Positions 26,923 through 35,537 of a stretch of DNA of 64,000 nt are shown here, piece after piece. Source of the DNA: Porphyromonas sp. (GTDB lineage: Bacteria > Bacteroidota > Bacteroidia > Bacteroidales > Porphyromonadaceae); assembly GCA_022772085.1 (NCBI GenBank), contig JALFBN010000005.1, positions 102,637-166,636 on the forward strand. Reading direction: 5' to 3'. Below the pieces are notes generated by a model. The model saw only the letters and a program-made list of their open reading frames with translations. It was not told the origin of the DNA and ran no database searches. The position numbers and the translations under genes were made by a program. Each line of letters starts with the position of its first letter. The first letter of the stretch is position 1.

Positions 26923-27957
26923 ATGTGTACCTTTGTCCCCGTGTTTGCTCCCGTATTACCGATAACAATAATTACCGCGCAAGAGCTCCGCTTGGCAATG
27001 AACGAGCTGGGGATGCTGGGGACGCCCTACCTCTTTGCCGTGGACTTTGCGAAGACGAAGGGGTGGATCCTACCCCATCCGATGGATCAAAAAGAGGTAC
27101 TATTCCAAGTAGGAGACCGCACCAACGCCGATCCTCAACCGACACTTTCCCCTCTTCCGTCCACTCCTTTGCTCGAAGCGCATCCGATCTCCTTTGAGGA
27201 CTATCGTCGCAAATTTGATCCGATTCAACAAGCTCTTCTTCGAGGGGACTCTTTCCTTGCCAATCTCACGATAGCAACCCCCATCGATACGCCCCTTTCG
27301 CTTCAAGATATTTTTTACCGCGCCCAAGCTCCCTACAAACTGATGGTTGATGGGGCGTTCGTGGCTTTTTCTCCTGAGCGATTTGTTCGCTCTCTAGGGC
27401 ATGGGCGTACCATCGAAACCAATCCGATGAAAGGAACAATCGATGCTGCCCTACCCGATGCGCGGGAGCAGATCCTCAACGATTACAAAGAGACGGCAGA
27501 GCACTATACTATTGTAGATCTGATGCGAAATGATTTGGCACGTATTGCTACTCGAGTGCGTGTAGAGGATTTTCGCTATATCGATAGGATTCGTACCATT
27601 AAGGGAGAGTTGCTACAAGTCAGTTCCCGCATTGCTGCTGATTTGCCTCCCGATGCCTCTGCACATTGGGGCGATCTCCTCATGGAATTACTCCCTGCAG
27701 GTTCGATCTCGGGAGCACCCAAGGAGGCTACTCTCCGAGCAATAGCCGAGGCTGAGGGCGAGTCCCGTGGTTTTTATACGGGTGTTTTTGGTTATTTCGA
27801 TGGGTATGATTTGGATACGGGTGTACTTATTCGCTTTATTGCCCAACGTGCCGATGGGAGCAAGGTCTACCATAGTGGTGGAGGTATTACCATTAACAGT
27901 CAGGCTCTAGACGAGTACCACGAGGCGATTGCCAAGGTCTATTTACCTTTCTCCTAA
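26923..27957 (+). CDS. pabB: Aminodeoxychorismate synthase component I
   Basis: 344 residues from ATG 26923. The chorismate-binding fold shows NPMKGT (the PabB 'PIKGT' Lys motif), 'DLMRNDLARI', 'GSISGAPK' and 'FYTGVFGYFDG'. With a glutaminase partner it makes 4-amino-4-deoxychorismate for folate synthesis. The protein lacks the long N-terminal domain of classical PabB, as in other short Bacteroidota forms. The start is uncertain: family similarity seems to begin near ITAQELRLAMNELG, a TTG at 26914 and GTG at 26941 are alternatives, and a TACCTTTG promoter element at 26928 overlaps the ATG-proximal codons. Leads an operon with pabC 18 bases downstream. Confidence 0.9.
   Translation: MCTFVPVFAPVLPITIITAQELRLAMNELGMLGTPYLFAVDFAKTKGWILPHPMDQKEVLFQVGDRTNADPQPTLSPLPSTPLLEAHPISFEDYRRKFDPIQQALLRGDSFLANLTIATPIDTPLSLQDIFYRAQAPYKLMVDGAFVAFSPERFVRSLGHGRTIETNPMKGTIDAALPDAREQILNDYKETAEHYTIVDLMRNDLARIATRVRVEDFRYIDRIRTIKGELLQVSSRIAADLPPDASAHWGDLLMELLPAGSISGAPKEATLRAIAEAEGESRGFYTGVFGYFDGYDLDTGVLIRFIAQRADGSKVYHSGGGITINSQALDEYHEAIAKVYLPFS
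26928..26935 (+). promoter_or_regulatory. -7-like element inside the 5' end of pabB
   Basis: TACCTTTG matches TAnnTTTG perfectly but lies inside the annotated coding start, five bases before an in-frame GTG (26941). No -33 TTTG is present at the right distance, so it could be chance. Confidence 0.3.
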
Positions 27958-27975
27958 TCTCGATAATCTTTCCTG

Positions 27976-28566
27976 ATGGACGAGTTTATTGAAACTATTT
28001 GCCTCGAAAACGGCAAGGCGCAGCACCTTCCTCTTCATGTGGCGCGTATGGAGAGGACTGCTCGGGATCATGGCTTCCTCTGTCCTTTGATACCCGATGT
28101 GGAGCAACTCTGTCCCGATACGTTAAAGAGGGGGCGAGTCAAATGCCGTTTTGTCTACCGTAGTGAAATCGCTGATTTGAGTTATTCCGCTTACACGTCT
28201 CGGCTGATTCTCTCTTTCTCTCCTGTCTATCTGCCCGAGGGGTATACCTACCGTTACAAAAAACGTGATCGTGCCGTTTTAGATTATTTGCGCCAAATCT
28301 GTGGAGCTGATGAGCCCCTATTGATCAACGGGGAGGGGCGACTGACCGATTGCTCCTTCGCCAACTTAGCTCTTCTACGTGATGGGATCTGGTACACGCC
28401 CGATACGCCCCTCCTGGATGGGGTGCAACGGCAATTCCTAATTCAACAGCAAAAGTTGGTCCCTCGAGCCATCACGCTGGAGGATCTACCCCTATACAGC
28501 CAAATCCGTCCTATAAATGCCATGCTTCCTTTGGAGAGCGTAGCGGAGGGTGGAGCTTCCGTTTAA
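27976..28566 (+). CDS. pabC: Aminodeoxychorismate lyase (class IV aminotransferase)
   Basis: 196 residues, short for a class IV PLP enzyme. Lys in 'YRYKKRDR' is the likely Schiff-base residue, and 'INGEGRLTDCSFANLAL' is the conserved PLP-binding segment (Glu and the S-x-x-N loop). PabC releases pyruvate from aminodeoxychorismate to give 4-aminobenzoate. It lies 18 bases after pabB and 13 bases before the DUF3109 gene. Because of the short length a related class IV enzyme is possible, but the neighbour makes PabC by far the best reading. Confidence 0.88.
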   Translation: MDEFIETICLENGKAQHLPLHVARMERTARDHGFLCPLIPDVEQLCPDTLKRGRVKCRFVYRSEIADLSYSAYTSRLILSFSPVYLPEGYTYRYKKRDRAVLDYLRQICGADEPLLINGEGRLTDCSFANLALLRDGIWYTPDTPLLDGVQRQFLIQQQKLVPRAITLEDLPLYSQIRPINAMLPLESVAEGGASV

Positions 28567-28579
28567 TTTAAATTGTTCC

Positions 28580-29182
28580 ATGATACAGATAGATGATAAG
28601 ATCATTAGTCAAGATCTGTTTGAGGTGCGCTTCGTGTGCGATTACGATGCCTGTCGAGGCATTTGCTGCGTTGAAGGGGATAGCGGTGCGCCTGTAGATC
28701 ATACTGAGGTGATGACGATGCGTCGCCTTTTGCCTCTTGTCGAATCGCTCCTCTCTCCTGAGGCTTTGGAGGTGATCCATGATAAGGGTATTAGTTACCG
28801 AGATGAGTCGGGAGAGGAGGTAACGCAACTGGTTCATGGACGAGACTGTGTCTTTACCACCTATGATGCCAAGGGACGTTGCCTCTGTGCCTTTGAAAAA
28901 ATCTATCGCGAGGGCAAAAGCACCTTTCCCAAACCCATCAGCTGCCATCTCTATCCCATCCGAATCCATAAGTATAAGTACTCAACAGCACTCAATTACG
29001 ACCGTTGGGATATTTGTCAGTCGGCATGTTCCTTGGGTAAAAAACTGAATGTCCCTGTTTTTCGTGCCCTCAAAGAACCTCTTATCCGAGCCTTTGGTGC
29101 AGACTTTTTTGATCAATTGGAGGAGGCTGCCCGACTGCTGGAGGAGGAGCTTCCCCACTCAAACTCGATCGATCACCCCTGA
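28580..29182 (+). CDS. DUF3109 cysteine-rich protein
   Basis: 200 residues from ATG 28580 (MIQIDDKIISQDLFE); a longer frame begins inside pabC. Conserved cysteines occur as CDYDACRGICC near the N-terminus, then GRCLCAFE, ISCHLYPI and ICQSAC, the pattern of the DUF3109 family, related to YkgJ-type putative Fe-S or zinc-binding proteins. No enzyme activity has been established for the family, to my knowledge. It lies in the middle of the pabBC-lrgAB transcription unit with spacings of 13 and 14 bases. Confidence 0.85.
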   Translation: MIQIDDKIISQDLFEVRFVCDYDACRGICCVEGDSGAPVDHTEVMTMRRLLPLVESLLSPEALEVIHDKGISYRDESGEEVTQLVHGRDCVFTTYDAKGRCLCAFEKIYREGKSTFPKPISCHLYPIRIHKYKYSTALNYDRWDICQSACSLGKKLNVPVFRALKEPLIRAFGADFFDQLEEAARLLEEELPHSNSIDHP

Positions 29183-29196
29183 TCCCGTTTTTCGTT

Positions 29197-29574
29197 ATGA
29201 ACCAGTTACAACAGATCTTTTGCATCCTGCTTTTTTATGCTTTTGGGGAGGCATTGAGTATCCTGATCGGCCATTTTATCCCCGGTAGTGTGCTCGGGAT
29301 GATTCTGCTTTTTGCGGGACTCAAAGCCAAGATCATCCGACCAGACCATGTCGATAGGGCAGCAGATTTCTTAACCAAGAATATGGGAATCTTTTTTGTA
29401 CCTGCCGGAGTTGGACTGATTACGCAACTTGATCTGATCCGTCAGTATTGGCTCCCAATCATTCTCTCCATGATGCTCAGTACCATATTGGTGCTGGCTG
29501 TAGTGGCTTGGAGCGAACAGGCACTGGAGCAACGGAGCGAACGACGTAAAATGCGCAAAGAACAAAATATATGA
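29197..29574 (+). CDS. lrgA: LrgA/CidA-family membrane protein
   Basis: 125 residues, four predicted membrane segments. 'FGEALSILIGHFIPGSVLGMILLFAGL' and 'FFVPAGVGLI' are typical LrgA/CidA (holin-like) features. LrgAB-type pairs have been linked to murein hydrolase control and to export of small metabolites such as pyruvate. The gene stop overlaps the lrgB start (ATGA at 29571-29574), indicating coupled translation. Confidence 0.9.
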   Translation: MNQLQQIFCILLFYAFGEALSILIGHFIPGSVLGMILLFAGLKAKIIRPDHVDRAADFLTKNMGIFFVPAGVGLITQLDLIRQYWLPIILSMMLSTILVLAVVAWSEQALEQRSERRKMRKEQNI

Positions 29575-30278
29575 TGCAAGAGATTCTCTCCAATCCTTAT
29601 TTTGCCCTTCCCTTAACTTTAGGGCTTTATCTTGGGGCTCAATGGTTTTACCGTAAGGTGCGCTTCCCCTTGTTTCATCCGCTCTTGGTCAGTCTTGCGG
29701 TTTTGATTGGGTTGTTGCTTGTTTTTCAGGTACCTTATGAGAAGTATGAAGAGGGGAGTCAACTCTTGAGTTTCCTCCTAGGTCCTTCGGTCGTTGCCGT
29801 CGGGTATCTACTCTATCGGGAGAGTACACATTTGAAGGGACGAGTCATATCAATCCTGACCTCCGTATTCGTAGGGGCTTTGGTGGGTATTGTGAGTGTT
29901 GTAGGTATTGCTTATCTCTTGGGAGCCGATAAGATCATAGCTGCGTCAATGCAACCCAAATCGGTCACAACGCCTATCGCGATGGCACTTTCGGAGCAGT
30001 CGGGAGGGATCCCTGCTCTTACAGCTGTGGTTGTGGTCATTGCAGGGATTTTTGGCGGATTGATCAGTCCTCCGATTTTTCGCCTTTTACGGATCGAAAG
30101 TAAGGTGGCTAAGGGATTGGCTCTCGGAGCCTCTGCGCATGGTATGGGTACACTTACGGCAATTCAGTTGGGGGCGGTCGAGGGTGCTTTGGGTGGTTTA
30201 GCCATTGGTATCATGGGCTTCTTTACTTCTCTTTTAATACCTTTGGCGGATAAAGTTTTTGCTTATTTGGCAGGATGA
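29571..30278 (+). CDS. lrgB: LrgB-family membrane protein
   Basis: 235 residues with about six to seven membrane segments. 'AASMQPKSVTTPIAMALSEQ' and 'GLALGASAHGMGTLTA' are signature LrgB motifs. Partner of LrgA in the same operon; the pair is thought to act as an anti-holin-like or metabolite export system in the inner membrane. The annotated ATG overlaps the lrgA stop; a second ATG follows immediately (29574). Confidence 0.92.
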   Translation: MMQEILSNPYFALPLTLGLYLGAQWFYRKVRFPLFHPLLVSLAVLIGLLLVFQVPYEKYEEGSQLLSFLLGPSVVAVGYLLYRESTHLKGRVISILTSVFVGALVGIVSVVGIAYLLGADKIIAASMQPKSVTTPIAMALSEQSGGIPALTAVVVVIAGIFGGLISPPIFRLLRIESKVAKGLALGASAHGMGTLTAIQLGAVEGALGGLAIGIMGFFTSLLIPLADKVFAYLAG

Positions 30279-30312
30279 ATGCAACAGTTTGCCTCCATCT
30301 AAGATCTTCTCG

Positions 30313-31194
30313 CTAGGAGAGTAGGATACGGTGTCGCTTTTTGCGAAGAGCATTACTCCGCTCAAGAAGTTCTTTTTCCTCATCGGGATGTAGCCAGCCT
30401 TGCAACAACTTCTCTCGGATCAACTCAATAGCTAAATCACTGGGGTGGATAAGATCTTGAGCATAAAAGCGATAATCCCTGAGTTCGTCCATCATCATCT
30501 CAAAAGCGGGGAAGTAGTAGATGTGCTCGGGAAAGGTCTGTTCTAAATATCCTGCGGTCTGCAAGAGGATTGCCTTACTACGCATATTGTCCGTTGCACC
30601 ATAGCAGAGGTAGCGGATTGGGCTCACGGTAATTATGATACGTAGACGAGGATTTTGCAATAATAGAGGGGCAAGTATGTCAGAAAGAGCTTGCGTGGAT
30701 TCGGTGGATTTGAGACATTCCTTTTGAAACTTCTGTGCCGGTAGCTTGTGACAATTCGCTACGACAGCTCCTGTCTCCAGCAGTCTGTAATAGTAGCTTG
30801 TCCCTAGAGTTAAGAAGAGCCACTCCCCATGAAGAAGATGCTCTCGCCCCTTTTGTAGATCTCGATTCATCTGCTCTAAAGCCTCACGGCTATCCTGATG
30901 AGCATAACGGCTGTGGTGCATGAAGCTCCGATAGTGAGAGCCATCGTAGAAGAGATCTTCTTCCGAAAACTTAAAGGAACTATTCGAGAGGAGGAAGAGG
31001 GCTTTAGTAAGTGAAAGCGGATTGTATAGCGTGCCAAATGGATTGACCGAGATCTGGAATTCGAGATCTGAGAGCCATCTCCCGATATTGTCGCTGAAGC
31101 AGGAGCCCAGGGAAATCATACGGTGTTCGTACCGTGCACGCCCCTCCAAGGGGATCCCCTGCCATGTAACTTCGGTAAAAAAGCGATTTCTCAT
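30313..31194 (-). CDS. GSCFA-domain protein (SGNH-type hydrolase fold)
   Basis: 293 residues. The name-giving motif is visible as SLGSCFSDNIG (about residue 29), where the Ser/Cys region corresponds to the nucleophile block of SGNH hydrolases; 'DLIHPSDLA' near the C-terminus fits the Asp-x-x-His block. 'TLGTSYYYRL' and 'TVSPIRYL' match further conserved blocks. No signal peptide, so probably cytoplasmic. Substrate unknown. It is the last gene of the argS unit, 63 bases after the preceding lipoprotein gene, and converges with lrgB. Confidence 0.85.
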   Translation of the reverse strand: MRNRFFTEVTWQGIPLEGRARYEHRMISLGSCFSDNIGRWLSDLEFQISVNPFGTLYNPLSLTKALFLLSNSSFKFSEEDLFYDGSHYRSFMHHSRYAHQDSREALEQMNRDLQKGREHLLHGEWLFLTLGTSYYYRLLETGAVVANCHKLPAQKFQKECLKSTESTQALSDILAPLLLQNPRLRIIITVSPIRYLCYGATDNMRSKAILLQTAGYLEQTFPEHIYYFPAFEMMMDELRDYRFYAQDLIHPSDLAIELIREKLLQGWLHPDEEKELLERSNALRKKRHRILLS

Positions 31195-31257
31195 TAAATC
31201 GAATGCTTCCCTGCTTTCTATTCTTTTACCTTGGGCTATTGTGAATCAACGTCCAAA

Positions 31258-32355
31258 TTAGAGCGTAAGTTCTCGTATTTCGTCATTCTGGATCATGTAG
31301 AAGGTCGGCAACTGTCTTACATTATAGGTCAAGGCCACCTTCCCTTCGGGATCCCATGTACTGATCCACGGAAGAGTACGTACTGCCTGCAACCAAGAGC
31401 TTTTGTCAGGATCAAGAGCAACGAGGAAGATCTCCAACCCCGAAGCCTCCTCCTGCTTGTAGATCGCACGTAGCTTGCTGATAATCCTTGGGGTTTCGGG
31501 AGCACTCATTGCGACGAAGGCTAAGATCACTTTGTTGTGTTGTTGAGCCACTTTGGCAAGCGACTGCTCCACTCCTCGATTATCGTACAGAGTGATGGGC
31601 GGAAAGCTTGCCACTTGGGCTTGATTGATCAGCCTTTGTTGCTGAGCCATTTGGGCTTGAGTGTCCGATTTGATTGCCATACCGAGGAGAGCTTTCTCCC
31701 GAAGTACGGGGGTATACAGGCTCGTGGGACGGAAGGTTTCGAAGGCCGTAGCTACGGCACCGTAGGCTTGTACATCTTGCTTTTTACCACTCTCGGCTTG
31801 GAAAAGGGGGATCTGATGAGGAGCTTGAAGTAGGGCTACGATAGCTGCCATGCTTCGTGGATTGGCATAGATATAGTCCCGAAGAAGATGCTCCCGAAGA
31901 GCTGTTACGAGAGAGTCCAATTGCGCAATGTTTTTGGATTGCAGACTTTGGATCTCAAACTCACGCACCCCCTTTTGTATGGCGTAGATGGCTTTATTCT
32001 CTTCATCTGCCGTCTCTATTATGTAGGGAATTGCCGACGGCTGGGTTGCTTGCTTGATCTGCATTTGGGTACTACTATCGGCTACAAAGTAGAGTGACCC
32101 CAAAGGGGAGGAGAGGAGGTATAGCTTGGGCTCTCCGCTGGTGGAGTGTCGTAGGGTAAACTTTCCCTGCTCAATCCGGGTAGAGTCCACGAGACGTGCT
32201 TCGCTCACGACCTCATAGAGGTAGAGGGAGGACTGAAGCGAATCGGCAAGTTCTCCGCTAACAACAAATTGCGATCCCTTGGATTCACAAGCACAGAATA
32301 GGGTGAGGGCCATAAAGCCACTCATGAGCATTTGTAGTAATCGTTTCACAAACAA
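31258..32355 (-). CDS. Thioredoxin-fold lipoprotein (DUF4369/TlpA-like) lacking CXXC
   Basis: 365 residues. Lipoprotein-type signal MFVKRLLQML...FCACES (Cys21 or Cys23). The N-terminal part ('FVVSGELADSLQSSLYLYE', 'ARLVDSTRIEQGKFTLR') is DUF4369-like; the C-terminal 140 residues have the TlpA/thioredoxin layout ('KVILAFVAMSAPETPRIISKL', 'LPTFYMIQND' with the cis-Pro). Where a redox-active protein would have WCxxC, this one reads MSAPETP, so it should not be a thiol oxidoreductase. Located between mnmA (15 bases) and the GSCFA gene. A binding or structural role is possible. Confidence 0.8.
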   Translation of the reverse strand: MFVKRLLQMLMSGFMALTLFCACESKGSQFVVSGELADSLQSSLYLYEVVSEARLVDSTRIEQGKFTLRHSTSGEPKLYLLSSPLGSLYFVADSSTQMQIKQATQPSAIPYIIETADEENKAIYAIQKGVREFEIQSLQSKNIAQLDSLVTALREHLLRDYIYANPRSMAAIVALLQAPHQIPLFQAESGKKQDVQAYGAVATAFETFRPTSLYTPVLREKALLGMAIKSDTQAQMAQQQRLINQAQVASFPPITLYDNRGVEQSLAKVAQQHNKVILAFVAMSAPETPRIISKLRAIYKQEEASGLEIFLVALDPDKSSWLQAVRTLPWISTWDPEGKVALTYNVRQLPTFYMIQNDEIRELTL

Positions 32356-32370
32356 TATGGTGTTTTACGC

Positions 32371-33528
32371 TTATTTTCCATTGATGATCATCCCACTTCC
32401 GAAGCAGAGGCGGCTATTCGTATCGTACACAACGGCATATTGCCCGGGGGCGATGCCTTGTATGGGCGTTTCGCTAGAGATGAGGAATCCTCCCCCTTTG
32501 CGCTCGATGGTAGCACGAATAAACTCAGGCGTGTGACGAATCTTGAGAGTAATGGGTACGATGTCCGCCCCCTTGGGGTTGCCCACCGAGCCATTGGGAT
32601 CGAAGAGATCCTCAGTAATGAAATCCATCTTCTCGACCCAAATCTCCGTTCCATACTGGGTTAGAGGATCATATCCCCGACTGACGAGAATGATGTTACG
32701 CTTGCAATCTTTTTTGACTACGAACCACGGACCTCCGCTGAGACCAAGCCCCTTGCGTTGTCCAATGGTATGAAACCAAAAGCCCTGGTGTGTACCGATG
32801 GTCTTCCCGGTCTCATATTCAATGATGCGTCCAGGCTTCTTGCCGAGGTAACGCTCTATGAAATCGTTGTAATTGATCTTTCCGAGGAAACAGATGCCTT
32901 GACTATCCTTTCGGTGTGCATTGGCAAGTTTGACCTCTTGAGCAACAGTGCGCACCTGTTGCTTGGTAAGATCTCCCAGGGGGAATAGGAGTTTGGATAT
33001 CTGTTTGAAGTTGATCTGAGCGAGGAAGTCGGTCTGATCTTTGATGGGGTCGGGGGCGGTAGCTAAAAAAGTTTTGCCATTCACTCGTACCGTTGAGGCA
33101 TAGTGACCCGTGGCAATGTAATCATAGAGGTGGCCAACACGCTCCTCGAAAACGCCAAATTTGATGAGCTTGTTGCACATCATATCGGGGTTGGGGGTTA
33201 GTCCCTTGCGCACGCTTTCGATGGTGTAGCTCACCACACGATCCCAATACTCCTTGTGCAGGTCGATCACCTGATAGGAGAGATCGTATTTGCGTGCCAG
33301 GAGTGTAACCATCTCCATATCTTCCTCGGCGGGGCAGTCTATGAATCCTTCTTCGTCCTCCATCCCAATCTTGATGTAAAAGAGATCGGGGCGGAATCCT
33401 GCTTCTACAAGAAGGTGTACTGCTACGGAGCTATCCACTCCTCCCGATGCCAATACAGCAATTTTCGGGGGATTTCCATTGCTTTTGGACTGGATTAGTT
33501 CGCTCCAAGTTGCATTCATAGCTTCCAA
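32371..33528 (-). CDS. mnmA: tRNA 2-thiouridylase
   Basis: 385 residues. PP-loop LASGGVDSS near residue 26, first catalytic Cys in PNPDMMCN, second in SQGICFLG, and 'ATGHYA' and '[12 protein letters not shown]' motifs of MnmA. It adds sulphur to U34 of Lys, Glu and Gln tRNAs using ATP. Two ATGs lie at the start (33528 and 33519). It follows argS by 30 bases, so two tRNA-related genes share the transcript. Confidence 0.96.
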   Translation of the reverse strand: MEAMNATWSELIQSKSNGNPPKIAVLASGGVDSSVAVHLLVEAGFRPDLFYIKIGMEDEEGFIDCPAEEDMEMVTLLARKYDLSYQVIDLHKEYWDRVVSYTIESVRKGLTPNPDMMCNKLIKFGVFEERVGHLYDYIATGHYASTVRVNGKTFLATAPDPIKDQTDFLAQINFKQISKLLFPLGDLTKQQVRTVAQEVKLANAHRKDSQGICFLGKINYNDFIERYLGKKPGRIIEYETGKTIGTHQGFWFHTIGQRKGLGLSGGPWFVVKKDCKRNIILVSRGYDPLTQYGTEIWVEKMDFITEDLFDPNGSVGNPKGADIVPITLKIRHTPEFIRATIERKGGGFLISSETPIQGIAPGQYAVVYDTNSRLCFGSGMIINGK

Positions 33529-33558
33529 TGCTTTGATTCCATCTAGGGGAGATGCAGA

Positions 33559-35376
33559 TTACATTCTCTCTGGCATTTCGATACCGAGCAGGTTCATCCC
33601 ACGAGCAATAATATCGGCAACAAGACGGCTGATGTAGAGGCGAGTGTGGCGAATGGATTGATCCTCCTCCTTGAGTATGGGGCAGTCGTGGTAGAATGAG
33701 TTGTACGCTTTTACAAGGTCATAGGTATAGTTGGCAATGAGAGCGGGGCTAAAGGTACGTCCGGCTTCTGCCACCACAGAGGGGTATTCGGAGAGTATCC
33801 GTATAAGGGCTACCTCACGATCCGACTTTTTCTCAACCACGATAGATATATCTTGATCCGATAACGAAGCCGTAGCGTCCATACCGGCTGTGCGAGCCTT
33901 TTCCTCAAGTGATCGAATGCGTGCGTACGTATATTGAATAAATGAGGCTGTGTTGCCATTAAAGTCTATTGATTCCTCCGGGTTGAATGTCATGTTTTTA
34001 CGTGGATCGACCTTGAGGATAAAGTATTTGAGGGCCCCGAGTCCGACTCGGCGAGCTACCTCCTGCATCTCCTCTTCTGGGAATTGGGCGGCACGACCGG
34101 CCTCTTGGGCGATATTGCGAGCCGAGGTAATCATTTCGTCCATGAGGTCATCGGCATCAACAACGGTACCTTCACGACTTTTCATCTTGCCGTTGGGGAG
34201 CTCTACCATCCCGTAGCTGAAGTGTACAAGGTTCTTCCCGAAGGAGAATCCCAGGCGATCCAAGAGGAGCGAAAGCACCTTAAAGTGGTATTCTTGCTCA
34301 TTGCCCACGACATAGATCATCTGATCTATGGGATAGGTTTCGTAGCGCATTTTCGCTGTACCTATATCCTGGGTCATGTACACGGAAGTACCATCGGAGC
34401 GGAGCAGGAGCTTTTCGTCCAATCCGTCTTGTGTTAGATCGGCCCAAACGCTCCCATCATCATGCTTAACGAATAGTCCCTCGTCCAACCCACGTAAGAC
34501 CTCGGCCTTTCCTTTGAGGTAGGTTTCACTTTCGTAATAGATTTGGTCGAAATCTACTCCAAGACGACGATAAGTTTCGTCAAATCCTGCATAAACCCAC
34601 TGGTTCATCGTGCGCCATAGGGACAGAACTTCTGTATCTCCGGCTTCCCAACGGCGCAAGAGATCACGAGCCTCTATCATAGAGGGAGCCTGACTCTCGG
34701 CCTCCTCCTTAGAGAGACCTTGCTCCATGAGTTCGGTAATTTCTGCTTTGTAGTGCTTATCAAAGGCCACATAAAAATCGCCCACGAGGTGGTCTCCTTT
34801 TTTGTTGGTACTTTCGGGAGTTGCGCCTTCGCCCCACTTTTGCCAAGCGAGCATGGACTTACAGATGTGGATCCCACGATCATTTACGATATTGGTTTTT
34901 ACAACCCTTTTGCCATTGGCTGCAAGAATGCGTGCTAAGCTGTTGCCTAAGAGATTGTTACGAATATGTCCCAGATGTAGAGGTTTGTTGGTGTTCGGTG
35001 ATGAGTACTCCACCATAACGAGAGGTGCACCCTCGGACAGGGGAGTGTGTCCCCAAGAGAGGTCTCCATCTATTGTTCGGAGTAAGTCGAGCCAAAGAGC
35101 CGTGGAGAGTGTCAGGTTGAGGAAGCCCTTGACCACATTAAATGCGGTGATCCATGGATTGCTTTTAGAGAGAGCTTCACCGATCTCTTGTGCCGTCTCT
35201 TCGGGTTTCTTGCGAGATAGCTTTAGGAGCGGAAAGGCAACCAAAGTATAATGTCCCGTAAATTCGGAGCGTGTCTTCTGGATCTGTATAAGCCCCTCTC
35301 CGGGGGCTGTTCCGTATAATTCTGTGATTGCGGCAACTACGGCTTGGTGCAATTGTTCGATGGGCAACATCTTCAT
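33559..35376 (-). CDS. argS: Arginyl-tRNA synthetase
   Basis: 605 residues. N-terminal Add1 domain, the HIGH region 'SSPNTNKPLHLGHIRNN' and the KMSK-equivalent 'GKMKSREGTVVDADDL' are visible; the C-terminal anticodon-binding helical domain ends with MERM. It charges tRNA-Arg. The start is ATG 35376 or the ATG two codons later (MKMLPIEQL). First gene of argS-mnmA-lipoprotein-GSCFA. Confidence 0.97.
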   Translation of the reverse strand: MKMLPIEQLHQAVVAAITELYGTAPGEGLIQIQKTRSEFTGHYTLVAFPLLKLSRKKPEETAQEIGEALSKSNPWITAFNVVKGFLNLTLSTALWLDLLRTIDGDLSWGHTPLSEGAPLVMVEYSSPNTNKPLHLGHIRNNLLGNSLARILAANGKRVVKTNIVNDRGIHICKSMLAWQKWGEGATPESTNKKGDHLVGDFYVAFDKHYKAEITELMEQGLSKEEAESQAPSMIEARDLLRRWEAGDTEVLSLWRTMNQWVYAGFDETYRRLGVDFDQIYYESETYLKGKAEVLRGLDEGLFVKHDDGSVWADLTQDGLDEKLLLRSDGTSVYMTQDIGTAKMRYETYPIDQMIYVVGNEQEYHFKVLSLLLDRLGFSFGKNLVHFSYGMVELPNGKMKSREGTVVDADDLMDEMITSARNIAQEAGRAAQFPEEEMQEVARRVGLGALKYFILKVDPRKNMTFNPEESIDFNGNTASFIQYTYARIRSLEEKARTAGMDATASLSDQDISIVVEKKSDREVALIRILSEYPSVVAEAGRTFSPALIANYTYDLVKAYNSFYHDCPILKEEDQSIRHTRLYISRLVADIIARGMNLLGIEMPERM

Positions 35377-35417
35377 TTAGGCGTATAGTTTGTTTATATC
35401 CTCTTGCTTATAGGAGA

Positions 35418-35425
35418 CAAAGTTA
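35418..35425 (-). promoter_or_regulatory. -7 promoter element for argS
   Basis: Minus-strand TAACTTTG, a perfect TAnnTTTG, 41 bases ahead of the argS ATG. Confidence 0.5.
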
Positions 35426-35476
35426 CAATTTTTTTTGCCTCTAAAGAGTGGATACTTCCCTGAAATAATCCCCTTG

Positions 35477-35514
35477 AAAAAGGATCCCCATCCTAAGCTG
35501 AAGCTCAGAATGGG
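35477..35514 (-). terminator. Terminator after the lysyl-endopeptidase-like gene
   Basis: A 12-bp stem (35503-35514 with 35487-35498, including two G-T pairs; tetraloop TTCA on the minus strand) is followed on the minus strand by GATCCTTTTT. It separates the protease gene from argS. Confidence 0.85.
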
Positions 35515-35537
35515 AGACCTTTCAATCACATTTAAGC

